A program made the translations under genes and the position numbers. The notes under the pieces are model-generated. The model was given only the letters and a program-made list of their open reading frames with translations, did no database searches and was not told the DNA's origin. From assembly GCA_034359265.1 (NCBI GenBank), contig CP136898.1:39517501-39581500 (forward strand): 64,000 nt of DNA, given 5' to 3'. The stretch comes from Canna indica (taxonomy: Eukaryota; Streptophyta; Magnoliopsida; Zingiberales; Cannaceae). Shown piece by piece: positions 42,933-53,510 of this stretch (the stretch's first letter is position 1; the number at the start of each line of letters is the position of its first letter).

Positions 42933-43395
42933 GATGTTCTTTTTCAAAACATATATGGTTTCAAAAATTTGCATTCTATAAAGTGTCATCACACTTATGT
43001 ACTGCTTTGTAGTGGGGCGTTGCGACTTATTGATGTTTGCCTTCTATAGGCTTACATTAATAGGAAGGACTATAGTGATAGATGATACTTGGTTTTATGG
43101 CTTTCTTGGTTGTCATGATGACACTCATTAATTGTACCTTAATTCTTACCCTTTTTGATGGATGTCAAAAGGGGAAGAAAAAGTATGGTCACACTTGTTA
43201 AGGGGAGTTACAAAAATGATATGCACATTGATGGTGGAGTATGCACATTGATAGTGGGAGCATATGTTGAGTTATATATATTTTTTTATTTGTTGAGTTA
43301 TATATCTTGTATGCCTTAACTCAAACTCACAAAGAATATGCATATGTTTTCTTAACATTCCATGTAATGTTTGTCATCATCAAAAAGGGGGAGAT
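42933..43395 (+). other. 3' interior of copia E with polypurine tract
   Basis: Non-coding sequence between the pol stop and the 3' LTR. It ends in CAAAAAGGGGGAGAT (43381-43395), the same polypurine tract as in A2. Another purine run, AAAAGGGGAAGAAAAAG, lies near 43166-43182. Confidence 0.8.
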
Positions 43396-44584
43396 TGTTG
43401 GCTTAAGGGTTTCTCTTAAGCTTCGATATTCATTTTGATGATAACAAACATATATTTAATCTATGTGTGAAGTGTTGAGTTCAGGTTGAGGTTGCGATAA
43501 ACATGCAAACTTCGTCCAGAGAAACGAAAGAAAAGATCGTCAAGAATCGATAGAAAAAGAACGTCAAAGAAAGGCTCGGGTATAGACTAAGTAGATATCT
43601 TATAATATACCCCTAGGATGATCTTATCCCAAGCCTAATTGTAAAGTTATCCAAGTTAGAACTTGGTAACTAAACCTATGAAAACACATGTAACAAATAT
43701 AAATAAAAAATCAGCCTCAGCCTGAGTTCTGTCGATCGGTCGGTCGACTGAACAAGGCAAAAAAATTGGCAGTAGCCTTTTCGGTCGACCAGTCGATCGA
43801 CCGAATGATGCCAGAAAATGACAGTAGCCACTCGGTCGACCTGTCGGTCGACCGAAGATGGTGAAAAAATGGCAGAAGGCTATGTCGGTCGACCGACCAA
43901 TACCAACCGTTGAACAGCCCATTCGGCTGAGGGGTTATAAATACCCCTCACCTAACTCCTTTAAGTCTTCTTAGAAACTTAATTGAGCATTAAAAGGAGA
44001 GATTTGAGCCCTCTTAAGTTTGATTTGCTACGCCCTGTTCTTCCGTCAACATTCTTCTTCAAGCGCCCATTCTTTCTCAACTCTGCTGCGAGTCAAGTTC
44101 ATCTACTGGCAAGTTGGAGGCTTGGAGGCTTGGGAAAAGAGAATTGGTTCTTCTTTCAATTCTTAGCTCTTTTTCATTGTATTTGAAGAGTTGTTTTAAA
44201 CTTATTTTCACTTGTAATAGCTTGCTAGGTGTGCTAGAGAAACACTTAGGGGTAGGCTTTGTAGATTTGTGTTTTGCCTAGGTGAATAGGTTTGAGGAGT
44301 TCTCAAAGATGTGAGAATTGTGTCCTCAGTTGTATTCAAAGGGAAACACAAGTTCTATAAAGTAGTTGGTTAGAAATCCTTGGTGAGGAGCCAAGGTAGT
44401 GGAGTAGGCAGTTGGTCGAACCACTATATTTCATTCTGTTAGCATTTCCTTGATTGTTTACTTATCGTTGTGCTTGATATTTGATAGCAAGCATCATTAA
44501 GTTATATATGCATTTGATAGATTAAATAGAAAAAGGACACACACTATTCACCCCCCCCCTTCTAGTGTGGGATTTCATCCAACA
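43396..44584 (+). repeat. 3' LTR of copia E
   Basis: This 1189-bp LTR runs from TGTTGGCTTAAGGG to TTTCATCCAACA. It has the same plan as the A-family LTRs: GTCGACC-rich patch (43729-43905), TATA box (GGTTATAAATACCCC near 43934) and the conserved GGTAGTGGAGTAGGCA block (44395-44410). It is clearly diverged from A2. Confidence 0.9.
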
Positions 44585-45254
44585 CAAAGGACACATTATT
44601 ACAAATTGCTTCAAACTCTTTAACAAACTAAGGAAAAAGAATCATATAAATTGCCTAAGGCAAAATGTTAAGCAAATCGGGGTAAGAAAGACTGATTTCA
44701 ATTGCCATGTTGCATTAATGTCAAAGACTGTTTCTTCTCTTGGATCTTGGTATTTCGACAATGGTTGTTCTCAGCACATGACAGGAAGTTCTGAGAATTT
44801 GAGAGATATTCAGAAACATGTAGGTGCATCTTTCACTTTTGGAGATGGAGGACATAGCTATCTCATAGGAGTTGGAACTCTAAATGTTTCAGGAATTCCT
44901 AATCTGAAAAATGTCCTGCTTGTTAAAGGTCTCAAGGCTAATCTTGTGAGTATAAGCCAATTGTGTGATCAAAATTTAAATGTTCAATTTATTAAAAACA
45001 GTTGCAAGGTTCTTGATAAGGATGGTGACTGTATCCTTGAAGGGAATCGATCTCGAGACAACTGCTACAAAATTGCCTATTCTTATATTTGTCTTTCATA
45101 TGTCTCCTCATACATTAATCTATGGCATCGATCGTTAGATCATGTTAGTTACGGAGATCTGAAGAAGCTTGTAAATGCTGAAGCGGTCAAGGGTATTCCT
45201 AAACTTTCAGGAGAACCTGAAGCTGTCTACGGTGCTTGTCAAGAGGGAAAGTAG
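44585..45254 (+). pseudogene. gag end, protease and pre-integrase of copia B3 (broken)
   Basis: The piece starts with KGHIITNCFK, the second half of a CCHC zinc knuckle. The protease follows, with SWYFDNGCSQHMTG (44745-44785), where Asn replaces the usual Ser or Thr after the catalytic Asp, and NVLLVKGLKANLVSISQL. The pre-integrase zinc-binding part shows LWHRSLDHVSYGDL near 45120-45160, but the expected CXXC is damaged (YGACQEGK). A stop lies at 45252. Confidence 0.85.
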
Positions 45255-45299
45255 ATTAGTAGTCTAAGCAGCAATTACAACTGATAGCTACTTCTAAAC

Positions 45300-46275
45300 C
45301 TCTTGAGCTTCTTCACATGGATCTTGTCGGTCCTTTGCAGGTAAAAAATATTGGTGGTAAAAAATATGCTATTGTCAATGTAGATGCCATTGTCAATGTA
45401 GATGATTTCTCACGTTTTACTTGGACAAAATTCCTGAAAGAAAAGTCCAATCCTTTTAACATTTTTAAGACTTTATGTTTGAGACTTCAAAATGAGCAAG
45501 AACTCCCTATTCTAAAGTTGATTAGAATAAGGAGTGATCATGTTAGAGAATTTGAGAACATCTCTCTTTCTCTGAATTATGTGATGAAAATGGTATACTA
45601 CATGAATTTTCTGCTCCAAAGACTCCCCAACAGAATGGTGTAGTCGAAAGGAAGAATCGTACTATTCAGGAGATGGCTCGAGTTATGCTTAATTCTAAGC
45701 AGGTCTTTGAAAGGTTTTGGGCTAAAGCCATCAACACAGCTTTCTACATCATAAATCGTGCTCATCTCAGACTAAAATCTATTAAAACACCTTATGAATT
45801 ATGGAAAGGTAGAAAACCTAACCCTACATATTTTCATGTCTTTGGTAGCAGGTGTTATGTTCTAAATGATAGGGAATACCTTGGAAAAATGCAAATCAAA
45901 AGTGACGAAGCCATATTTCTTGGCTATTCCAAAAATAGCAAGACATACCGAGTCTGTAAGAAACACTCTCAAACTCTGATGGAATCACAAAACGCGAAGG
46001 TTGATGACTATCAAATATACCAGACCCTACTGACTAATCAGAAGGCGGTCTCAACTATTGATAAAACTGCCCAGAATTCCTCCAAGGCCACTGAACAAAC
46101 AATTGAAACTGCTAATTCAACTGACCATGAGACTGATACTAAACTGGAAGATGAAGAGGATGACTCCATAATAGAAAAGTCTACAAGATCTCTCAAGAAT
46201 CATCCTCTACAAAATGTAATTGGAGATATACATGTTGGAGTTAAAATAGGAAATCAATCCAAGAAAAATCACTAG
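45300..46275 (+). pseudogene. Integrase of copia B3 (broken)
   Basis: The core starts at 45317 with MDLVGPLQVKNIGGKKYAIV. An 18-bp tandem duplication (about 45369-45404) repeats AIVNVD just before the DDFSRFTW word. The third acidic region reads RSDHVREF where RSDxGxEF is usual. A frameshift near 45600 separates the frames. The second begins near 45630, and from 45673 it has MARVMLNSKQVFERFWAKAI, FHVFGSRCYVLNDREYLGK and an acidic linker to 46275. Confidence 0.88.
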
Positions 46276-46278
46276 GAT

Positions 46279-47833
46279 ATGATTAGGTTCTCTTGCTATA
46301 TGTCAATTGTTGAACCTAAAAATATCAAGGAAGCCCTTAGAAGGATGAATTTTGGATTTTTGTTATGCAAGAAGAGTTACAGCAGTTTGTCCAAAATGAT
46401 GTTTGGGAACTTGTCTCAAGACCAGAAAATGTCAATGTTGTTGGAACTAAATGGGTATTTAAGAACAAGACTGATGAGGCTGGAAACATTACAAGAAATA
46501 AAGCCCGTCTTGTTGCCCAAGGCTTCAACCAAATTGAAGGTCTGGACTATGATGAAACCTTTGCACCTGTTGCAAGACTGGAATGCATCAGGTTACTTCT
46601 AGCCCTATTCTGTTGTATGAAGTTTAATCTATTTCAGATGGATGTTAAGACTGTCTTCCTCAATGAATCTCTCAATGAAGAAGTCTATGTTGAATAACCT
46701 AAAGGCTTTGAAGATTTTGCTCATCCTAACTATGTATAGAAATTGGAGAAAGCTTTATACAGGCTTAAACAGTCTCCTAGAGCTTGGTATGAGAGACTCA
46801 CCCAGTTCATGCTCTTGAAGGGCTACAATGAAGAGCATATCAAACTTTGTTCATTAAAAGAAAGCAGTCTCAACTGGTAATTGTTCAAATTTATGTTGAT
46901 GATATAATTTTTGGTTCAACATCTGAAATTTATGTTGAACAATTTGTGGATGACATGAAATCTGAGTTTGAAATGAGCATGATAGGGGAAATGAGTTATT
47001 TTCCGAGTCTTCAAATAAAGCAATCTAAAGATGGCATATTTATCTCTTAGAGTAAGTATGCAAGAAATCTTATTCACAAGTTTGGTCTAAACAGTTCCAA
47101 GGCAGTTAGAACTCCTATCTCTACTCATGAAAAACTGAGTAAAGATGATGAAGGGAAGAACGTTGATCTTAGTCTCTACAAAAGTATGATTGATAGTTTA
47201 TTGTATCCGACTGCTAGTAGACCTGACTTTTGTTTCAGTGTTGAATTATGTGCTAGATATTAGGCTAATCCAAAGGAGTCTCATCTACAAGGAGTAAAAT
47301 AGATTCTCAAATATGTTAAAGGTACTCTGGATTTTGGCCTTTGGTATTCTATTGATTCTAACCCCTATCTAGTAGGATATACAGATATAGACTGGGTTGA
47401 GAATATTGATGAAAGAAAAAGTATCTCAAGTGGCTACTTCAATATTGGAACAAATTTGGTGGCCTGGTTAAGTAAAAAACAAAATTCTATTTCTCTTTCT
47501 TCAGCAGAAGCAGAATATTTGGCAGCAAGCAATTGCAGCACACAACTTATTTGGATGAGGAATATGTTGATTGATTATGGTTTCAAATAGGAAGAAATGA
47601 TTCTATATTGCGATAATATTAGTGCTATAAATATCTCAGAAAACCCTGTTATGCATTCTCGCACTAAACAAATTGATATTCATTTTCATTACATTAGGGA
47701 GCTAGTCAAAAGAAAGGAGTTGCAACTAGAATACATTTGTACAGATAAACAGATTGTAGATATCTTCACAAAAGCATTAAATGGAGAAAAGTTTGAGCAG
47801 TTGAGGTCTGCTCTGGGACTGTGTGTCATATGA
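46279..47833 (+). pseudogene. RT and RNase H of copia B3 (broken)
   Basis: RT begins near 46365 with QQFVQNDVWELVSRP and includes [20 protein letters not shown]. The palm motif YVDDIIFGS near 46892-46918 keeps both Asp. RNase H appears at about 47385-47600 (DIDWVENIDERKSISSG and SSAEAEYLAAS) and the tail frame 47597-47833 is open (YCDNISAINISENPVMHSRT). Stops or shifts lie at 46695, 46736, about 46850, 47048, 47262, 47300 and 47588. Confidence 0.9.
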
Positions 47834-49250
47834 TGAAATTTTTATGGGAGATTGGAATAATTGAAGAGTCTTTCAATTAATTTTCCACTTACCTTGTTCA
47901 TTGAAGGTTTTTCTCAATTTATTCTCCCTCATTATTGTTTTTCGGCAGCCGTTTTGTTCTTTCAATTATCCTCTTATTGCTCATTGAAGATGTTCTTTTA
48001 AAATCCCTCATTTCGGTGAGAGGCTGCTACTTATGAGGATCTGGACATATGGGATTTATGTCCTCGGTTATGTCATCTTGATGTTGCAACTTGGTTCATT
48101 GTCTTGAAAAATAACCGACATTCTTTCTATTCGAGCGTTTTCTTGTATTCATCTCATCTATTTAATCAGAAGATTCAATGATGGGCAGTAAAATTAGCAA
48201 AATGAGTTTCGTGAAAGAGATGAATGCTTCCTTGGCAAAGGAAATGGTGTTTTCAAGTCCTCCTGAGAAGATAAAAACACCTATTCCAGTTTTGTCTCTT
48301 GATAAATTATCTGCACCTTTACCTCTCAAGGTCAAAATCTGAGAAAGAAATCAGGGAGAAGAGCTTATGACCGTCATCTAAGAAGAAATGGTAGAGGTAT
48401 GACATCTAAAACCCTCAAATCCCTATCTCAATTTCCTGATCTTGGGGGGAGAAATTATCTTATGAGGGGCAGGGTAAAGATGAAATCAATATTTCGTCTG
48501 GCTCTATTTTTCATGATGATTCTTCTAAAACAATAGATATTGGTACTAATTTTATTATTGCTGATGAAGAGCTTGACTCAATTCCAGGAAAGATTGGACC
48601 TCCTTTGTTTTATCCAATTCTTAAGACTAAGATAGTCACAGTTGAAATTGTATTTGAAGTAGTTAAAACTGCTGATGCAAGATTTGAAACAGTCACTGTT
48701 CCAACTACTGTTGTTGTAACTTCAGCTCTTGCATCCAATGCCTTGGATCTCTATTTGGGTCATTCATCCACAATCGAAAGAGCTTTTCGTGATGACCTAT
48801 TTAAAATACAAGTGTCCTTGGCTCAGCTATACCTGTAGGTAATCTCCATTTAGAAGAAGATTATTAAATATTTCAAAGCTGGTTCTGCATCTCTATCTTC
48901 TAGAAGGGTCTCTAGTTCATCCAACCCTGACTGCTCTGAGTGACTGCTTTCTCTCCTTTGGCTTATTAGGCCAAAAAGGGAGACATAAATGGGTGTGGTC
49001 TAATGATTGCAACTGGCCATAGTGGATGGTTTCTTAAAATTTCTATCTTGTTTGGCTGAGTATGGTCTATTGACTGGTTGACTGTGGTGGTTATGACTGT
49101 GATTCTGTGATGGCTGGATATTTTCTCTAAATTGTTAATAATATTTTGACAGTTAGTTTTCTTATCGGTGTATCTACTCTCTTGTTATCTGTCTTTTTGA
49201 AATTGACTACAACAAGTTGGGTTTTCGCCATATAAGCCAAAAAGGGAGAA
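47834..49250 (+). other. Long 3' interior of copia B3, possible extra-ORF remnant
   Basis: This is 1.4 kb between pol and the 3' LTR. From ATG 48181 an interrupted frame reads MGSKISKMSFVKEMNASLAK and on to a stop near 48340; a second open piece spans 48605-48838. Some SIRE elements are known to carry an extra (env-like) ORF here. I see no transmembrane or other motif, so this is only a positional suggestion. A purine run, AAAAAGGGAGAC (48982-48993), precedes the real polypurine tract AAAAAGGGAGAA at 49239-49250. Confidence 0.5.
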
Positions 49251-50201
49251 TGTTAGTGTTGGCCTTTGTATATTGGCTATATTTGGCAAAAGTTTTCCAG
49301 TATGATCTCTAGAACTCTGCACATATTGAGGACAGCCTCAATTGTGTGAAGACAGTCTCAACTGCTCAAGCAACCTATGGATTTCATGTCATGGATGCAG
49401 CGCAAAAATTGAACTTTTGGTTTCCTACAGAAATGATGACTCTTGATCTGCAATTTTAATGATGATTCTTCCCGTTGTTTCTGAGAACTTTTAATCATCG
49501 TTAACATTTTATTTGCCCGAATAACGCTTAGAGGTGAGGTCCTCTTTAAATATTTCCGGGCATTACTCTTTGGATATTTATGGTCTTTAGGAGTTAAGCG
49601 TTGTATATTTGTTTTGAACTGATGACTGTTGGTAGTTAAATTGATGGATTCATTAAACAAAATAGTTTTGAACAACATTGATTCAGATCTTTCAATTGTC
49701 TCATATAAATTCTGATGAAAATATCTGATCTGCATCTCTATCCATGCGCTAACATTGCGTTGCCAATTACTAAGAGGAGTTGAGACTGCTGAGTGCAGAA
49801 CGACAACAATCTACATTTCTTATCTTCTGTGTGAAGTTGGTTTTGGGCTGATAACTCGCTACAACACAAGGCTGTGTGGAGGACGAAACTCTGTGGCTGA
49901 GATGTCATTGAGAGGCAAGTTGGTATGTACTTGTAATAGCAAATAGGTTTTTATTATTTCCAATTCACCGTAGTACTGGTAGTCGAATTTCGGGTGTGAA
50001 ATCCTGAGGACTAAAATTGTACTTATAGAGAGTGGATTGGGGATCTATCCGGTGAGTGCCCCGCATATTAGGTAACTTTGTAAACAAACTTCTTTTGTTT
50101 GCGTGTGTTTCTATTTTGGTTCTTACTTTGCTACTAGTAGCAGTTGCAACTTCCTATTCAACTGCCCTTAACAGAAGTTCCTTTAGAGACATATACTGTC
50201 A
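49251..50201 (+). repeat. 3' LTR of copia B3
   Basis: This 951-bp LTR runs from TGTTAGTG to ATACTGTCA and is collinear with the reverse of 15287-16256. Its last ~510 bp match 4620-5142. Confidence 0.88.
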
Positions 50202-51550
50202 CATCTAGCTCGCGCGCACCTGGGTAAACAACCACAAATGCCAAATTAAGTGTTTAAACGTGGAGCTGACACCTAGCGCATCCAACGAATCAATTTAAAT
50301 CTAGCTATTTCCTATCCACTGTTGAGACGTGTCTTGGAAGGGATAAAAATATTTCCTGTGTAATTTTGAAATGTATTCTTTTGTTTCTACTATTTTCTTT
50401 GAACCAGTTTCACTTTACTGAGATCGACTTCTCGATCGAATGAAATAGAGATTTTGATTTAGGATCTTTCCAGAATCCTTATTATTCATCGATTCCTTAA
50501 TTGGAATCCTTAGTTGTTTCTACATCACTAAGCTAATTGGCAAACCATGACTCGATGTGGAGGCTACCTTGTTAAAAAACTATGATTGGTCTACAAGCCG
50601 ATTGATAAATGATGACTTGTAGAAGTCATTACCTCATTAAAAAAACCTCTAGTCGATCTTCTTATCAGACAGGTGAACAATGACTAGTCAAGGAGGTTAC
50701 CTTCTTAAAGAACCCCTTGTTAATCGCGGCTGACCAACAAATGACAACTTGCCCAAAGACTACCTCATTAAAGAAAAAAGAAAGAAAAAAAATCATATTT
50801 ACCGGAACATAAACCTAAAAAGATACATTATAACAAAGGGAGAATACTTTTGAAGTTGAGATGGGAAAGATGCCAAGGGAGAGGAGGAACCAATAGATGG
50901 GTGTGTTGTCCAAAGAAAAGCCCCATGTGGGAATCTGCATTGGCTGAATCAGCAGCAACTAGCTTGCCAATGCAACTAATGACCCCTCTACAAAGCATTA
51001 TAAGATTCTTATGCTCTTGCGAGAGAAACCGAACACCACCTGCACCTCGATTACTCTGCACCATGTACTAAAGTGCTACGACATATATAGAGAGGCGGAT
51101 CATTTTGGATCACATTGGGAGCTCGACCCAGGTGCTCGTCGAGAGAAAACCACCATTGGCCAAGCATAACAACCTAGAAAGGAGAGTGTTTAGATGCATT
51201 TGTGCCTTGCATTGTGAACCCTCTAACCAAGAATGACCCGAGAGATCATGGTGGGCGAAATAGCCCCGTCCGTGAAGAGGAACTCTAGGGTTCCTACTTG
51301 TTCTCTTGACCAAGGCCACCTCACCTATTTGGATGGCCTCACACCTCACCTCCGAACTCCAAATATTCATTACAGAGGGAATATGGAGGAATAGAGGTCA
51401 CCGAATCAAGCGGGGTTGAACTACACTTCCTTGGAAGGTTGCTCAAGCTTATTAAGCTACATGTAGAGGAGTTGTTCTTCTTGAGCTAAGAATTCTTTTT
51501 TCTTTATTTGTTACCAAAAATGTTTTTTATTTGTTTTTATTGGTTTATGT
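50202..51550. other. Unassigned sequence right of copia B3
   Basis: The part 50550-50780 repeats a phrase of the type ACTACCTCATTAAA(A)AACC four times with ~60-70-bp spacing, as seen in untranslated parts of some plant gypsy elements. The rest has short frames on the minus strand (50828-51064 and 51110-51370) without recognisable motifs. I would not call a gene here. Confidence 0.4.
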
Positions 51551-52440
51551 TCCTGCCTGAGGATCGAAGTAGTTTGGTCTGGCTCGTTCTCTCGCCTCGT
51601 CAGGAGCAACTTCGACGGTGGGGGACCTGCAAAAGGCACTCTGACGCTCAAGTCAGTAGGTCTCCAAGGTGGACGTAATGAAAATGAAACTTAGGTTTCC
51701 TGAGGCGTGTCATGTCTGTACTTACTATAGATGGAGGTGATGACAATGCCCGATAATCTTGCGGGGATATTGCTCAGAATGGGTCGAGGTTTATCCCGAA
51801 GATAGCGGGTTTGTAATGTCGTATCCTTCGTGATAAAAAAGGTTGTGGATGTCCTTGTATGGTTGGGTAGAGCCCCCGAGCAAAGCCATTCGGTCTGGCT
51901 CACATCAGGTTTAGGTGTTCGGCCGGGTGGAGCCCTCGGGCAGAGCCGTCTGGTCTCGGCTTGATTTGGGTTGTGGGGCGCTACTGGGTCTAATTCGATC
52001 GGGGCCAAGCGACCATAGAGGTCGAGCTGTGTCAAGCGACCATAGAGGTTGGGCTATATCAAGCTACCGTAGAGGCCGAGCTGTGTGAAGCGACCTTAGA
52101 GGTCAAGCTATGTCAAGTGACCATAGAGGCCGAGCTATGTCAAGTGACCATAGAGGCCGAGCTGTGTCAAACGACCATAGAGGCTGAGCCGTGTCAAGCG
52201 ACCATAGAGGTCGAGTTGGGGCAAGCGGCCATAGAGGCCGAGCTATATCAAGCGACCATAGAGGTCGCGTTGGGGCAAGCGACCATAGAGGTCGAGTTGT
52301 GTCAAGTAACAACAGAGGTCGCGTTGGGGCAAGCGACCATAGAGGTCTAGCTATGTCAAGTGACCATAGAGGCCGATGTGTCCACGGGTTGGCAAGTGGA
52401 AACCTTGTCTTGGCTTAAAGCAAATCAAATAGATATTACT
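51551..52440 (-). repeat. Tat-like gypsy LTR fragment with minisatellite
   Basis: The sequence from 51551 shares the order GGGGGACCTGCAAAAG, GCTCAAGT, TGTCTGTA and GGAGCCCCCGAGCAAAGCC with 35060-35420. It is therefore an LTR of the same kind in the same orientation. No primer binding site lies at its left edge. A tandem array occupies 52011-52379. Confidence 0.6.
52011..52379. repeat. 27-bp minisatellite, about 13.7 copies
   Basis: Thirteen full units and one partial unit of 27 bp, consensus close to GACCATAGAGGTCGAGCTRT followed by GTCAAGC, start at 52011. Because 27 is a multiple of 3, all frames stay open on both strands (52117-52350 plus, 52103-52312 minus). Those frames are a by-product of the repeat, not genes. 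Confidence 0.93.
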
Positions 52441-53137
52441 TTGTTGTGTTACTTTTGCGTCTCTTTGACTTCCGTGTCTAGCATGGCGGCTTAGTATCAG
52501 TGATCTCTTTTTCTCGCATGGCGACTCTTGATTGGCGCCCGCCTCCTCATTTTGGAGGAGTAATCATAGTGGAGAGAGTGTTCACACGTGCCATGCTATT
52601 TTCGAGGAAACCGCCGCTTGGAGGATTTGAATGGCTGAGATTTGCTAGTTGGCCATTCGATGAGGGGTTTATCGCTCGTATACCTATAATTAAGGCCATT
52701 TCTTCCTTTCTGTTTTCGAAGTTGGTGATTGGCACTTGAAAGGTTCTCTTCGGCGACGATTTCGTGGATTGCTTGTTCGATTGTTGTCGTCTTCTTTTCT
52801 CCTCTAGAGAGTTTTCTAATGCCTTGTTTCAACTTTCGTTGGTCCTACCTTAGATAAGTAGGTTTGTACTAACTCATCCATGTTCTATGGTTTCTGCAAT
52901 TTTTGTCAGACTGATGGCGAAGAGAAGTGTCGTCGTTGAATCAAAGTTTGGGACGCCGGGGAAGGATCCAAATTTATACTCATGGATTCAAGAGAATGTA
53001 AAGTTGCAAGGCTCAGTGATGACCGACCTGGATAGCATTTTGTCCTTTTGGGATAGTGTGTCCAGTGCCTGTGAGGGTATCAAGGAGGACTAAGAATGTC
53101 TTTCGTGCTTGTTGTCGGATCGAGTGTATCATCACAC
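52441..53137 (+). other. Unassigned sequence with one small frame
   Basis: Moderately GC-balanced sequence of unknown origin. The frame 52887-53093 (68 codons, containing MAKRSVVVESKFGTPGKDPN) has ordinary amino acid composition but no motif I recognise. It could be the start of a gag-like gene of an unidentified element or a host exon. Confidence 0.3.
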
Positions 53138-53510
53138 CACTACAACAATAATCGTCTTTAATAGCATGCCTTGAACGCTATCATAGGTAGTGTATAGCAT
53201 TATCCGGGACACAGTCAAATCGCACGCTATCTTATGTAGGGAGGTTACAATTGCGAATGGGAATGCAATTGCGAATGCTATAGAAATGTTATTTTATAAC
53301 ATTTTGTATCCATTATGATTAGTTTCTTATCGCATTCATAACCTGCTATTATTTCTTTCTACAATAGCAATAATAGTTAGTTAGCATATATATTTATATA
53401 GTATTTTCAAATCATTATCTGTCACTAAAAAAAGCATTTCAAAACTGTCATACAGAAGTAGTTTTAATCTCAGCTTGTTGGTAATATTGGTAATCTCAGT
53501 TTGTTGGTAG
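53138..53510. mobile_element. Possible CACTA-type fragment
   Basis: It begins CACTACAACAATAATCG, a CACTA-like terminus, followed by subterminal-like repeats (GCATGCC, CGCTATC, GTAGTG and ATAGCA) to about 53280. No matching right end was found before the junction with the gypsy F LTR, so it is probably truncated. Confidence 0.4.

Larger units (their letters stand above)
40543..44584 (+). mobile_element. SIRE-like Ty1/copia element E, 5'-truncated
   Basis: The piece begins inside the integrase core and continues through RT, RNase H, a 3' interior, polypurine tract and 3' LTR (43396-44584). Right of the LTR lies copia B3 internal sequence starting inside a zinc-knuckle region, so E had inserted into B3. 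The 5' LTR, gag and protease of E, and the 5' half of B3, are missing. The left edge is fused to the SCPL pseudogene, implying a deletion. Confidence 0.9.
44585..50201 (+). mobile_element. SIRE-like Ty1/copia element B3, 3' part
   Basis: Order: end of gag, protease, integrase, RT, RNase H, a 1.4-kb 3' interior, polypurine tract and 3' LTR. The 5' part was separated by insertion of E and then lost. It shares LTR and gag/protease sequence with B1 and B2. Many frameshifts and stops are present. The target duplication cannot be checked. Confidence 0.9.

Noticed and set aside
50828..51370. Two minus-strand frames (78 and 86 codons) with fairly ordinary composition
   Set aside because: No motif, no common reading frame and no start context; the region also has repeat-like phrases. 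Left as unassigned sequence.
52103..52350. Open frames of 69-78 codons on both strands
   Set aside because: They are produced by a 27-bp tandem repeat, whose unit length is a multiple of three and contains no stop; the peptides are nonamer repeats with no gene context.
52531..52545. TTGGCGCCCGCC word resembling a gypsy primer binding site
   Set aside because: It is not adjacent to any recognisable LTR end and the following sequence has no gag; probably chance.
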